From Dreissena polymorpha (Eukaryota; Mollusca; Bivalvia; Myida; Dreissenidae), in NCBI RefSeq assembly GCF_020536995.1, contig NC_068359.1, positions 121,295,049 to 121,359,048 of the forward strand: DNA of 64,000 nt, read 5' to 3'. Of this stretch, positions 13,369-22,087 are shown piece after piece. Made by a program: the position numbers and the translations under genes. A model generated the notes under the pieces. The model saw only the letters and a program-made list of their open reading frames with translations, had not been told where the DNA came from and searched no databases. Each line of letters starts with the position of its first letter. Position 1 is the first letter of the stretch.

Positions 13369-14730
13369 ATGTCTGTGTACAGTCGTTTTGCGAGGCTTAG
13401 AAAATCTGAACCACGAGCCTTCAGTCGCTATCAAACTATGGACCAGAGACTTCAAACCTTTGAAGACAGGCCATCCAAACGCAGCGTGTCAAAGGAAGAC
13501 CTGGCTAGCCAAGGGTTCATCTACGACCCTTGTGTCATCTCCGACACGAGAGAGAATTTCTCCGACACTATTTTTAATTGCGTTAGATGCGTGTTTTGCA
13601 ATGCGCACATTTCCATTTGGAACATGGACAAAGTAGATGTGAGAGTTAGGCATCGACAGCTGTGCCCCGCTTGTCCTTTTGTGTTCGATTGGAACATGAA
13701 CAAAGAAGAAATAGTGAGACTCAGTCATCGACGGTTTGGTCGTGCTTGTCCTTTTGAATTTGAATTTCTTGACTATGAGTTATGCGATAGGTACTTGGAA
13801 ATCGAGTTTGAAAAGCAATATGAAAGAGATAATTATGGAATTGTGGAAACAGAAAGCGATCAAGATGTTCATTCTAGCGATGATAACCAAAAATATTCAA
13901 ATAAATCGGTAGAAAGTCTTCAAACAAAAGATGACCAAAAGTATGACGAATACGATAATTATAGTGATTTGGATGAGCTGCTAATGGCGAAAATTGACAA
14001 GACTTGTACTCGTACCCGCTACAAATCTTATCAAAAACAAACTGAAAAGCAGCGTAAAAAGGCTGAAAACAGGCTGAAAAAGAAACGAAGAACAAAAATA
14101 CGCAATGCAAAACGAGATCAAAAGCAAACATATTACCAGGACAGAATCGACGATGATAATTACATACCTCAAAAAGGTTCCAATGATCAAGATGTAAAGA
14201 AACATGATAGAAAAATGTGTTGGGTTTGCAGAACTAATGATGCTGGCGATATACTGGAAGAACAGGTTTTCGAATCTTACGAACAGTTTTATCAAAAGCA
14301 AAAATATTACCGGGGCGAAATCGACGATGATAATCACATATTTCAAAAGGGTTCCAATGATCAAGATGCAGAGATACATGATAGAAAAATGTGTTGGGTT
14401 TGCAGAAGCCGTGATATCGATGATATGATAGAAGATCAGTTTTTGCAATCTTACGAACGTTTTTTGGAGGAAAAATATAAAGAAGAATTCGACAATTGTT
14501 TTGCGGACGAAATCGGTGGCGTCGATGATGAAGAACAAAATAAAATTGAACATCTACCTTATGTTCAATCGCCATATGACTATTTGATTGACAAAAAGCT
14601 GGATGAAGAGGCCCACCATATTTATTTTTCTGATTACGAGGCATTCGCGCAATACATCGAAACGCGGGACGAAGAGGCCGACCATATTTATTTTTCTGAC
14701 GATGATGCATCCGATGCGGCATTCGAGTGA
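13369..14730 (+). CDS. BIR-domain (IAP-like) acidic repeat protein, 453 aa
   Basis: Residues about 20-110 form a BIR domain: RLQTF, then LASQGFIY, then the zinc ligands C-x2-C (CVFC), W, H and C in the usual C-x2-C-x17-H-x6-C spacing. The end of the BIR (WNM.K...R.HR...CPF) is repeated just downstream. After an acidic and a basic stretch there are two copies of a roughly 50-residue unit with the core HDRKMCWVC, and near the C-terminus two copies of EEA.HIYFSD. Viral BIR proteins usually block caspases or act with RING ligases; that role here is inferred. No RING is present in this protein. The start was set at the first ATG after the TATA box. AATAAA at about 14813 would end the mRNA. Part of the virus-like island; the frame looks whole. 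Confidence 0.8.
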   Translation: MSVYSRFARLRKSEPRAFSRYQTMDQRLQTFEDRPSKRSVSKEDLASQGFIYDPCVISDTRENFSDTIFNCVRCVFCNAHISIWNMDKVDVRVRHRQLCPACPFVFDWNMNKEEIVRLSHRRFGRACPFEFEFLDYELCDRYLEIEFEKQYERDNYGIVETESDQDVHSSDDNQKYSNKSVESLQTKDDQKYDEYDNYSDLDELLMAKIDKTCTRTRYKSYQKQTEKQRKKAENRLKKKRRTKIRNAKRDQKQTYYQDRIDDDNYIPQKGSNDQDVKKHDRKMCWVCRTNDAGDILEEQVFESYEQFYQKQKYYRGEIDDDNHIFQKGSNDQDAEIHDRKMCWVCRSRDIDDMIEDQFLQSYERFLEEKYKEEFDNCFADEIGGVDDEEQNKIEHLPYVQSPYDYLIDKKLDEEAHHIYFSDYEAFAQYIETRDEEADHIYFSDDDASDAAFE

Positions 14731-14905
14731 TACATGATATTAACACATAGATGTGTGACTCAATAATTAACATTTTATGCATGTTTGTTTTGTTGTGTTC
14801 GATTGTATATGTTAATAAAAAACCTTGAAACAATTGTGCGTGTTGTTTGTTATTTGAGTATGTTCTGAACAAATCACGAAAACACAAGCTATGATACAAT
14901 ACGTT

Positions 14906-15418
14906 TTATTGAATATTCTTCATGGACATTTTATTGGAATATCTTGTCATCGCATTCGCGCTAAACATTTCAAAAACGTGCTCTGTTTCAAGAATATCTT
15001 TGGCAATATCTTTTGACTTTTCAGCACCTCGAAAATCAATTGCACCACATATCCAGTTTTCGGCATGAATGAAACCATACAATAAATCGAATCTACACAG
15101 GTTCGCTTTCGTAGCAAGAACGTTCAAGGTTTCTTTTGTCACATCTTTGATCAGAAACGACCAAACTGAAAAGGTTTTCCTTGAAGTACAAGAGTCCATC
15201 AGCGCATGTTGAATCTTGATTTTGCTTATGTTTGTTTTGCTGCAAACGAATTCAACAATTTCATCAAATAGACACATTATCAACTTCGTTGGTTGTAGAG
15301 AAGCTTTGAGTCTTGCGTACGTTTCGAATTGATGTGCAAAATGTTCTCTTGTATTTATTTCCACATGCTGGAAATCTGTCCACAGACACATAGGAATGCT
15401 ATTTGTGGTGTAATCCAT
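14906..15418 (-). CDS. Uncharacterised 170-aa island protein
   Basis: I do not recognise the family. It is a mixed, globular-looking protein with several Cys and Trp residues and no signal peptide or membrane helix. The ATG at 15418 was chosen because a TATA box (15467-15472, read on this strand as TATATAAG) lies about 50 bases upstream; the frame extends to 15484 only with a non-ATG start. The stop codon TAA lies inside CAATAAAAC, so the polyadenylation signal overlaps the stop. It is head-to-head with the large glycoprotein gene and convergent with the BIR gene. Confidence 0.65.
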   Translation of the reverse strand: MDYTTNSIPMCLWTDFQHVEINTREHFAHQFETYARLKASLQPTKLIMCLFDEIVEFVCSKTNISKIKIQHALMDSCTSRKTFSVWSFLIKDVTKETLNVLATKANLCRFDLLYGFIHAENWICGAIDFRGAEKSKDIAKDILETEHVFEMFSANAMTRYSNKMSMKNIQ

Positions 15419-15466
15419 GTGAATGACTGGAAGACAAATAACTTCAATTTGTTTGTAGAAAATACT

Positions 15467-15472
15467 TATATA
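15467..15472. promoter_or_regulatory. Palindromic, probably bidirectional TATA box
   Basis: TATATA reads the same on both strands and sits between two divergent genes: about 50 bases before the minus-strand ATG at 15418, and 20-45 bases before the clustered plus-strand ATGs (15486, 15492, 15510, 15516). One TATA element serving both directions is the simplest reading. Confidence 0.5.
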
Positions 15473-15485
15473 GGAACTTTCCAAA

Positions 15486-17750
15486 ATGACAATGCATCAA
15501 AAACTCGTCATGTATATGTTTGTGCATATAGTCGCCCTGTTTTTTCCCTTAGTTTTACAAACAAATGCGTTAGGACGTCCTAAACCAAATTTGTATGAAC
15601 CGTCTTGTTTCAAGCATGTACAGAATACACCGATTGACGTTACGAATGGTTTATTTTATGTGTTGATAAACGTAACCTATGAGTATTTGTCATTATACGA
15701 CGATGTCAAAGAAAATTTACAATTTTTCAACAAATGGATGAAACACCCAGAGTTTAGTTTAGAAGGTCATGAGCAACAATGCAAATCCATAGGTCTATCT
15801 AGATGTCCGAACAAGAAAAAAGCGTTTTCGAAACCGGTATACAGTGTAGTTGATGGTTTTGTAGCGGGATCAATGTTTATCACTTACGACTTACCCAGTC
15901 TTTTAGTTAGATTGCAAATTGAGCCGAAAACGTACTCTATCAGTGAGTTTGTGGAATCTGTGTTTACTGAGATTTACACACACGCTTGGATACCTTTGTT
16001 TCCATACAATTTTTCATTGACCTATGATGGAAGTGAAATTTGTGCAAATGGGATGCACGGTCATGCCTTCATCAGATTTAATACTGAACTGTGTACAACG
16101 TTCGGAACATGGTGCGATGTAAATTTAGAAGGTGCTAGTCCCGAGAAACAGGATCATGCGTTAACACGAATCAAAAATGCGTTATTGAAGAGAAAAATGA
16201 ATGATTTGTCAGTCGCCAAGTATATCAAAGAATATGATCTAGGTTTGGAAATAATCCCTTCTAAGTCCAAAGAATTGCGAGACACAATTACACAAATAGA
16301 GCAGGAAATGAGTGAGATCCGCTTAAAAATCGATGATAAGTTCGACTTTGACTATGATCAATCTGACGAGGATTACTCTGACGAGGATAACTTTGATGAG
16401 GATTACTCTGACGATAATTTGGATGAAAAGCAAAGCGCTGAAAATGTTCCAATTATCGATTTTTCTGACTTTTTTTTCAAAAACACTAAAGTTCTGTCAG
16501 TAACAAACAAACCTATCGTTGACCCTATCGTAAGCCAAAAAATTCACGATATTCAAAATGCCAATACTTTCGTTAGCCAAACATTTTACGATATTCAAAC
16601 TTCTACCAACAAGCCAAAAAACAAAATAAGTCCGCCAGTTAAAAAAAATACTGTTGTTAACCAAACTTCTCACAAAATTCAAAATGCTCTTAACAAGCCA
16701 AAACTCAACGTTAGTCTGCCAGTTAAAAACGATAACATTGTTATCCAACAATTTCAAAATATGCAAGATGCTATCAACAAGCATAAAATGGGAATTAAGC
16801 ACCACAAGCAAACCGTTGCAGAAGTATCTACGTATGGATTGCAAAATTGTTACTGCCTAACATGTAATCGTTCAACTACAATCGGCAAAGTACATAACAA
16901 TCGTTGCTATTTCATCAACTTGGATTCATCATTCAAGATTTCCTCTAATACGCATTTTTCTCCGTTTCGTGAATACACACTCTTGATTATCAACGAACGT
17001 AATCATGCTTTACGTGCGATGCTAAGTCAAATAGTGAAACAAGTGAGTAACGAAGTTATTCTCGCGAAAAAGGCTTCATCATATCGACTTACTGTCTTCA
17101 GCACCAAAGATGGCACAACTGTTGATAAGATTTGTATGTCGTTATTCAGAAATACGTATCAAATTGAGAATTGTACCGAGAGCACGAATGCTGTGCTTAT
17201 AGCGAGAAATGGTCATTTCATTCGCGTACCACAAATACAATTGGCTAATTTCACATACTGCGATATTGGTGCTGTGAAAGCGGAAAATGGCAAATGTTTT
17301 CGGATTGATGCAAATTGTTCGCACTCAAGTATTGCGAGTGTTTACGATTTGGATGATAAGTTAGTTTCATATTTGGTTAGCATTACTCAGAACACGGCAC
17401 ACAATATGAGTGAGGCAAAGTTTCAAATAAAAAATATAGATGACAGTTCTGTCACAAGCGAACACTTCATTGTGTACAACAAAAGGACGAACAGTGGACA
17501 AGAATGCACGTATGTCGATATGCGATCAAAGACCATTTCAATCGAAAAATGCAAACACAGTCCCACGATTTGCGAGGTTTTGTTGGGTAAAAGTACATTG
17601 AATGACGAACCGGGACTAAGAAAATTAACGTTTTGGGAAACTGTCGCTGTTTGTGTTGGTGGATTCATTGTGCTTGTGATAGCTGCTATTTGCTTCATAA
17701 TTGTACTACACAGCATAGCTCGGCATAACGATACTGTTGTAAAGAGTTAA
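15486..17750 (+). CDS. Large type I membrane glycoprotein, 754 aa
   Basis: A hydrophobic signal peptide (residues about 8-28) is followed by an N-terminal ectodomain with several Cys pairs and NxS/T sites. Next come an acidic stretch (about 285-325, DEDYSDED-type), a Lys/Asn/Pro-rich repeat zone (about 345-440, units of roughly 30 residues) and a Cys-rich C-terminal ectodomain beginning near YGLQNCYC (about 455). It ends with a membrane helix (about 715-740) and a short tail. The C-terminal ectodomain is clearly paralogous to the 347-aa glycoprotein at 22556-23599: both share YGLQNCYC, IGK and CYFI and the later Cys spacing. The family is not recognised; an envelope or cell-surface role is inferred. 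If the TATA box at 15467 is used, translation probably starts at 15510 or 15516. The frame looks whole. Confidence 0.8.
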   Translation: MTMHQKLVMYMFVHIVALFFPLVLQTNALGRPKPNLYEPSCFKHVQNTPIDVTNGLFYVLINVTYEYLSLYDDVKENLQFFNKWMKHPEFSLEGHEQQCKSIGLSRCPNKKKAFSKPVYSVVDGFVAGSMFITYDLPSLLVRLQIEPKTYSISEFVESVFTEIYTHAWIPLFPYNFSLTYDGSEICANGMHGHAFIRFNTELCTTFGTWCDVNLEGASPEKQDHALTRIKNALLKRKMNDLSVAKYIKEYDLGLEIIPSKSKELRDTITQIEQEMSEIRLKIDDKFDFDYDQSDEDYSDEDNFDEDYSDDNLDEKQSAENVPIIDFSDFFFKNTKVLSVTNKPIVDPIVSQKIHDIQNANTFVSQTFYDIQTSTNKPKNKISPPVKKNTVVNQTSHKIQNALNKPKLNVSLPVKNDNIVIQQFQNMQDAINKHKMGIKHHKQTVAEVSTYGLQNCYCLTCNRSTTIGKVHNNRCYFINLDSSFKISSNTHFSPFREYTLLIINERNHALRAMLSQIVKQVSNEVILAKKASSYRLTVFSTKDGTTVDKICMSLFRNTYQIENCTESTNAVLIARNGHFIRVPQIQLANFTYCDIGAVKAENGKCFRIDANCSHSSIASVYDLDDKLVSYLVSITQNTAHNMSEAKFQIKNIDDSSVTSEHFIVYNKRTNSGQECTYVDMRSKTISIEKCKHSPTICEVLLGKSTLNDEPGLRKLTFWETVAVCVGGFIVLVIAAICFIIVLHSIARHNDTVVKS

Positions 17751-17792
17751 CATATATCAAAGCGTTTGTATCCGCTATTGTCATAACTCACA

Positions 17793-18014
17793 ATGACTTC
17801 GTATGACAACATGTATACCATTGAACGCGAGAGCATTGGTAACACTCAAGAATTTTCCATCCACGTTTTTAAATGCATCAGCGTTTTGATCAATGAACAA
17901 GAACTGCTCGAAAGCATTTTTGAAACCATACTAGACGATATTGGAGACGAAAACGTGTTCATATTCGACTTGACAATCGAGTTTTGTTTCACAAAAGTTA
18001 GTAAAACTCTATAG
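17793..18014 (+). CDS. Uncharacterised 73-aa acidic protein
   Basis: It is a small acidic protein without recognisable motifs. A TATAT element at 17753-17757 lies 36 bases upstream, just after the stop of the large glycoprotein, which fits the promoter spacing of the island. Short length keeps the call moderate. Confidence 0.45.
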   Translation: MTSYDNMYTIERESIGNTQEFSIHVFKCISVLINEQELLESIFETILDDIGDENVFIFDLTIEFCFTKVSKTL

Positions 18015-18173
18015 ATCAGTCAGCTAAATTCGCAAAACTGTTCGTGTTTTGACATTACTTGTGCTATGCAGGAACAAGGAATCAATTTCACGGTACCAGC
18101 TGATCTTCATGTTTTTGTAACAAAAAACGCATAAACACATTTTCAGTCATAATTTCACTATTTTGAGTTGTTG

Positions 18174-18587
18174 ATGGACTACAAAGTTAAACCATGTAAC
18201 GGTGAGCGCTGCACTCTATGTTCTCAAATAAAGAGTGGAAATAGTTTTCAGTTCAATTGTGGTTTTGTATACATTGTTGAAGATGGAGAGAACTTGACTT
18301 GTAAATCAAAAGATGTTATATATGTTCTGAAGTGCAACACTTGCGGCGGTGAGTACATTGGAGAGACCATTAATCTGAGAAAACGCATTCATACACACAA
18401 CTCTCATATTCGAACAGAGCAGCATTTGTGTCGAGCTACTGACCATTTGATAGAATGTGGGAAACACTTGTGCGATGTTAAGGAACGGTACACTGTATTC
18501 GTTTTGGAGACAGAGCGAGACAAGCACGTGCGTAAAGCCAAAGAGGCGTACTACATTCGATTATTCAAGCCAATGATGAACAAGTAA
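18174..18587 (+). CDS. GIY-YIG domain protein with N-terminal Cys cluster, 137 aa
   Basis: Residues 8-17 hold a C-x4-C-x2-C cluster. The GIY-YIG domain follows: DVIYVLKC supplies the GIY-type strand and GEYIGET the YIG-type strand, then LRKRIHTH with the conserved Arg, a Glu in KEAYYI that fits the metal-binding Glu, and a terminal PMMN. GIY-YIG proteins cut DNA. The order Cys cluster - CKS - VIY - C..C - YIGET - LR.R...H is the one I know from metazoan GIY-YIG genes linked to Penelope-like elements, so capture from a host or transposon source is plausible. The ATG at 18174 is preferred over in-frame TTGs just before it. All key residues appear present, but activity is unproven. Confidence 0.75.
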   Translation: MDYKVKPCNGERCTLCSQIKSGNSFQFNCGFVYIVEDGENLTCKSKDVIYVLKCNTCGGEYIGETINLRKRIHTHNSHIRTEQHLCRATDHLIECGKHLCDVKERYTVFVLETERDKHVRKAKEAYYIRLFKPMMNK

Positions 18588-18609
18588 GGCGTGCATTATT
18601 TTTCAAGCG

Positions 18610-18619
18610 TATATATATA
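18610..18619 (+). promoter_or_regulatory. TATA box (TATATATATA)
   Basis: It lies 44 bases before the ATG at 18663 and just downstream of the GIY-YIG stop codon. Confidence 0.65.
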
Positions 18620-18662
18620 GCTGCAGTTAACAAAATAAGCACACTCGCAATCACTTTCTACG

Positions 18663-19268
18663 ATGGCACAAGCAATGTTGACCTCGAGCTATGCTATAAA
18701 AACGAACAACCGAGAACGAATACAGCAGTTTGCGAACACTGTACTCAATCACGGCGTGAAAAGGAATTTGGTTTCTGAAGTCGAGTCAGGTGTCTTCTTG
18801 TCGCCTAACGATTATTTGAAGATAAAAGAACTTTCAGAGAAACTAAAACAGATTGATGCCAAACTAGCGCAGTACAAAAGCCTCAAAGTAAGAACGCAGA
18901 ATCTGATAAAGGGCATCAAGAAAACAAAAAACCTGCAGAACGATGTTGTGAAGACTGTGAGCTCTAACGTTTTCGATCGAATTCCAATTGATGTGATTAA
19001 CAAAATACTCGGTTCTGGGGAAGACGAAAACATGTTTGCGCTAATAGAGCGAATAAAATCTTCCAATGTTGAGGAAAAACGCAAATATGCCGATATCGAC
19101 ATCTCCGATACAGAAATCTCAGATACGCTAAACGATGATGAAAAGGAAATTATGAACGGTCTGGCTGTTAAAAGAATGCGCAAATCTGGTGAAACGAAAG
19201 CTGCAAAGAAACCGAAAAAGGAAAAGACTATACTCAGTGATCTAGAATTGAGCGATGATGACGAATGA
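18663..19268 (+). CDS. Coiled-coil, probably nuclear protein, 201 aa
   Basis: Residues about 55-90 have heptad-like Leu/Ile/Lys spacing consistent with a coiled coil. The C-terminal third is charged: an acidic DISDTEISD stretch, a Lys-rich patch (KAAKKPKKEK, a likely nuclear localisation signal) and an acidic tail ELSDDDE. No catalytic motif is seen and no family is recognised. The acidic tail after a basic patch is common in DNA- or chromatin-associated viral proteins; that is inference. AATAAA near 19334 would end the transcript. Confidence 0.65.
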   Translation: MAQAMLTSSYAIKTNNRERIQQFANTVLNHGVKRNLVSEVESGVFLSPNDYLKIKELSEKLKQIDAKLAQYKSLKVRTQNLIKGIKKTKNLQNDVVKTVSSNVFDRIPIDVINKILGSGEDENMFALIERIKSSNVEEKRKYADIDISDTEISDTLNDDEKEIMNGLAVKRMRKSGETKAAKKPKKEKTILSDLELSDDDE

Positions 19269-19377
19269 CTACGTTGTTGCAATATTGTATGATTATGTTG
19301 ACTTGTGTGTGTTACATTTTTTGTATATGTTGTAAATAAATTGTATCAATGAACTGTAAACATTTGTTGCCTTATCA

Positions 19378-19653
19378 ATGGATATTGACGAGGTTTTGAT
19401 TGTTGACGAAGACGAACAGTTAGCACAAAACACCTACTTGCTTTCACCCATGTACTCTAGACATCACCACGAATGCTCGCTATGCATTTTTCAATACATA
19501 ACAGAATATGAAGAACCAATACGAATATTCGAAAGCAAGCTAGTAGAAATGAACTCAAAACTCGGGTGTGGAATTCAAACGTGTGTCACAATGGTTCTCA
19601 ATGAGTTCAAAGACGATGAACGCATGTCGTTGTTCAAAAAAATTGACAACTAG
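19378..19653 (+). CDS. Uncharacterised 91-aa acidic protein
   Basis: The N-terminus is acidic (DEVLIVDEDE), followed by HHHECSLC, which could bind a metal ion, and a helical C-terminal half. No family is recognised. A TATATG element lies about 50 bases upstream, and the frame sits neatly between two stronger genes. Confidence 0.45.
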   Translation: MDIDEVLIVDEDEQLAQNTYLLSPMYSRHHHECSLCIFQYITEYEEPIRIFESKLVEMNSKLGCGIQTCVTMVLNEFKDDERMSLFKKIDN

Positions 19654-20018
19654 CGAAATTACAAGCCATTTTGATTCAGTATTTGGCGATCCTATTTGTG
19701 GATACAACCGACTTTAAGCTTACAATTTTTTCTCTCTGTTTGACGAAAGTACGGTTAACAATTCCACATACATAAAGTTTATTTACGATACATACAAAAC
19801 TTCGAGAAACACTTCACTCTGTCCTTATTCGCTTTTAGGAGTTTATGTTTTTCTTGTTATGATTAACACTATAGGATGTGATTCCCAGCTCAAGAAAAAA
19901 CATGACTTTTTGTGGATGTTCAACTGTCTATACAATCACAAATTACGGTTTGGAAAACTGCGATAAAAATCTATTTAAGGTTAGTTTTTCTATAGAAACA
20001 CTCAAACCACACACAACC
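19654..20018. other. Intergenic spacer with TATA-like element
   Basis: No gene is called. TATTTAAG at 19972-19979 lies about 40 bases before the ATG at 20019 and argues against the longer upstream start of that frame (19878). Confidence 0.5.
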
Positions 20019-20624
20019 ATGTCAACCATGTCAACCATAAACGTTAAAGATATTAAACGGGTCACTGACACCGAAGCCACTAATCGCTTGTTCACTAAAC
20101 TGAAGTACGATATTGGTATTGAAATCTCTTCAAAGCTCATTCAGTCGCTTAAACAAAGCAAAGACAGGGTTGTATTTTATGTGGGCAAAGAACAAAAATC
20201 ATACCCAGCAGCAATTGTGAAAATGTTCACTAACGTTAAGACAAATCATGTCAAGATTCAGCCGAAGTACAGTGTTCAAGAATTGATGAACGTGTTTGAA
20301 ATTCTCATGAACCTGTCTGAGTACCAATGTAACGGTCTCACGCTAGATTACTCGGATTGGCAGTCAATCTCTAGTCTGGTAAACATGATCGAACTCGCTG
20401 AGCACCTAGGCATGACAGAAGTGGTGATGTTTCTTAAACGCATTCCACAACTTCTTACATTTCACAACAAAACCGCGTATGATAACGAATTGCTCAGAAG
20501 AGAAAACGAGTCTAAGGAAAACCAAAAACCAATGTCTGTCAACGAACCTAGCGAAAACGATGAAAAGCGGTCGAGAACTAGAAAGAGAAGCTTTACAAAG
20601 GTGTTCAGTCGTAGTCTGAGTTGA
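20019..20624 (+). CDS. Probable BTB/POZ-fold protein, 201 aa
   Basis: The central region (about 50-150) has a BTB-like pattern: a strand VVFYVG, the exposed segment SYPAAIVKMF, a second strand pair ending in a D-x-W motif, and the helical LAEHLGM.EVV.FL. BTB proteins commonly recruit substrates to CUL3 ubiquitin ligases, and poxviruses and some other viruses carry them. The assignment is by pattern only. The C-terminus is basic (KRSRTRKRS), a probable nuclear or RNA/DNA-binding tail. The start at 20019 was chosen from the TATA-like element and the MSTMS double Met. AATAAA at about 20683. Confidence 0.55.
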   Translation: MSTMSTINVKDIKRVTDTEATNRLFTKLKYDIGIEISSKLIQSLKQSKDRVVFYVGKEQKSYPAAIVKMFTNVKTNHVKIQPKYSVQELMNVFEILMNLSEYQCNGLTLDYSDWQSISSLVNMIELAEHLGMTEVVMFLKRIPQLLTFHNKTAYDNELLRRENESKENQKPMSVNEPSENDEKRSRTRKRSFTKVFSRSLS

Positions 20625-20795
20625 AAGCGCAGAGAAGAAAATGTTATGAACTAAATGTTGTATGTTGTTTGTTGTATGTTGAAAATAAAGAGCAAAAACA
20701 GTAAACTTGTGTGTTTGTTTTCTTCATGAAAGAAGATAAAACCCAAAACGTCAATATACTTGCATCTTCTCTACCAAACTAACAACCAAAACATA

Positions 20796-20818
20796 AAATG
20801 CATTTCAACATTTTATTT
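20796..20818 (-). terminator. Polyadenylation region shared by two RING genes
   Basis: A segment of about 20 bases, containing AAATAAAATGTTGAAATG on the minus strand, lies downstream of the RING gene. It recurs at 33367-33389 downstream of the other RING gene, so the duplication that made the pair included the 3' flank. Confidence 0.6.
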
Positions 20819-20871
20819 GACGATACTATTCAAACAAATACACACACAAGCATGCACTAAAAGTCATAACA

Positions 20872-21240
20872 CTAATCAGTCCAATGAATCCGCTTCCAAT
20901 CAAATATTTCAGATCTACAAACAGCGCATTTGTTCCCGTATATATGCATGTGCCAGCAACAGTGTACGCAGAAAAGGTGCATGCATGGTGCTACGGCAAA
21001 GGTTTTCTCTTCATTGCAGCAAATTATACAAGTACGCGAGTCTTTCACTGCTTGCTCTTTTTCCAGGTGAAGTTGAGCCATACGTTTTTTGCAGTCTTTG
21101 CAATCACAGCAACTATTTGCTTGAAAGCGTTCACGAAGTTCTTTCATAACCTGTATGTCTTCTTTTCGTATTTTTCTATAAGAAAACCACCATCGCAAGT
21201 CTTGAATACAGCTCACCGCTAGGATTGTAGCAACAATCAT
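20872..21240 (-). CDS. C-terminal RING protein with N-terminal hydrophobic segment, 122 aa
   Basis: Residues 1-12 are hydrophobic (MIVATILAVSC), suggesting membrane association. A Cys cluster (CCDCKDC) and a charged helix follow, then a C3HC4 RING (about 70-112): CIIC, C.H, C..C and CAVC with a Trp shortly after. RING proteins act as ubiquitin ligases; herpesvirus and mollusc herpesvirus genomes carry several. It is paralogous to the 212-aa RING protein at 33429: both share EKEQA before the RING and a tail W.R...TD. The ATG overlaps the stop codon of a 37-codon upstream frame (21237-21350), suggesting a shared mRNA. On the minus strand, AATAAA in the conserved motif at 20796-20818 would end it. 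Confidence 0.75.
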   Translation of the reverse strand: MIVATILAVSCIQDLRWWFSYRKIRKEDIQVMKELRERFQANSCCDCKDCKKRMAQLHLEKEQAVKDSRTCIICCNEEKTFAVAPCMHLFCVHCCWHMHIYGNKCAVCRSEIFDWKRIHWTD

Positions 21241-21350
21241 GGCTTCTTATTATTGTCAATTTTAGTCTTTTTGTGATCCCAAAAATCGGGGTTTCGTTCT
21301 TCAATGATGAATCGAATAAGCAAAATGCCAAGAAATAGAGTCGCGAACAT
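21237..21350 (-). CDS. Small single-pass membrane protein, 37 aa, overlapping the RING gene start
   Basis: The frame begins at the first ATG after a strong TATA box (TATAAAAG on the minus strand, 21387-21393) and encodes a hydrophobic start (LFLGILLIRFII) followed by a charged tail rich in Lys, Asn and Asp. Its stop TGA overlaps the ATG of the RING protein in an ATGA arrangement. As the first frame on the presumed mRNA it could be a real micro-protein, or a regulatory upstream frame that controls RING translation by termination-reinitiation. Too short for family assignment. Confidence 0.5.
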   Translation of the reverse strand: MFATLFLGILLIRFIIEERNPDFWDHKKTKIDNNKKP

Positions 21351-21386
21351 CAACAAATGAAATGAAGCTTACTTTTTATGCTGCGC

Positions 21387-21393
21387 TTTTATA
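21387..21393. promoter_or_regulatory. TATA box, possibly bidirectional
   Basis: It reads TATAAAA on the minus strand, 37 bases before the ATG of the 37-aa frame. On the plus strand, TTATAT lies about 80 bases before the ATG at 21473. No other TATA is evident for the plus-strand gene. Confidence 0.5.
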
Positions 21394-21472
21394 TGCAAAT
21401 TTTGTAACGATCTATTTCACAAACCGTTTCACTTTGTCTGTAAACGTTGCCACATTGGTCACATTTTAGAAC

Positions 21473-22048
21473 ATGGAGAACGTTCAATGCATATGCTTCA
21501 ATGCTCGTTCGAAAACACCAGAGCAGAAACGTATACAGAAAAGAAAATGGAAAATCAAATCTCAATCTGCTGCGAATAAGTTGTGGGACATCATATCAAA
21601 GCATATGAGCATAATATCCACAGAGGAGCCTAGGGTGAAATTGTTTCGCATGTCAAAATCTGAAACATTTGAACCATATGCATTTTTTTCTCCTGACTAT
21701 GAACCTCAACCCGAGTTCGATTATCAGATCAAAATCACATGCTTTGGACTAACAGTTCATTTGAATGTGTATGTAAGATTGGGTGAAGATGACGACGAGG
21801 ACGACTTGATGCTTGTTATGGACAGACCAGACGATACAAAACTATATTTCAACATTTTTGACCGCGATGGCGTGGTTGAGAAGAAACACAGTTTTCTAAA
21901 AACCAATGGTTCTGATATGTGCAAAGAAATCATCGATATGATTGGTCTCAAAGACATTATCGATGAGTGTGAATTATTCGAAAATTTGGCTTCAAACATA
22001 TCGTTATCTGTAGAAAGTGAAGTTGAATGTGAAAGCGATAATGAATAA
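21473..22048 (+). CDS. Uncharacterised 191-aa protein with basic start and acidic end
   Basis: The N-terminal 30 residues are basic (KRIQKRKWK). The middle is beta-rich (FDYQIKITCFGLTVHLNVYV), followed by an acidic EDDDEDD run and an acidic C-terminus. No signal peptide, membrane helix or known domain is seen. The stop codon TAA forms part of GAATAAAAC, overlapping the polyadenylation signal. It is convergent with the Bcl-2-like gene, with only about 40 bases between their ends. Confidence 0.6.
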   Translation: MENVQCICFNARSKTPEQKRIQKRKWKIKSQSAANKLWDIISKHMSIISTEEPRVKLFRMSKSETFEPYAFFSPDYEPQPEFDYQIKITCFGLTVHLNVYVRLGEDDDEDDLMLVMDRPDDTKLYFNIFDRDGVVEKKHSFLKTNGSDMCKEIIDMIGLKDIIDECELFENLASNISLSVESEVECESDNE

Positions 22049-22087
22049 AACAACCAAAAACGTATTTTTCTGTTTTCTACTTTTTAT

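Noticed and set aside
13981-14899. 190- and 221-codon frames on the minus strand opposite the BIR gene
   Set aside because: They are antisense shadows of a clearly coding plus-strand gene and have no domains.
15329-15583. 84-codon frame overlapping two divergent gene starts
   Set aside because: It overlaps the shared promoter and both better-supported genes, with no motif of its own.
15486-16250. N-terminal domain of the 754-aa glycoprotein as a Polinton-type capsid protein
   Set aside because: A faint strand pattern is reminiscent, but the protein has a signal peptide, glycosylation sites and a membrane helix, so a surface protein fits better.
20760-21222. Plus-strand frames opposite the 122-aa RING gene
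   Set aside because: Antisense to a RING protein with all its ligands present.
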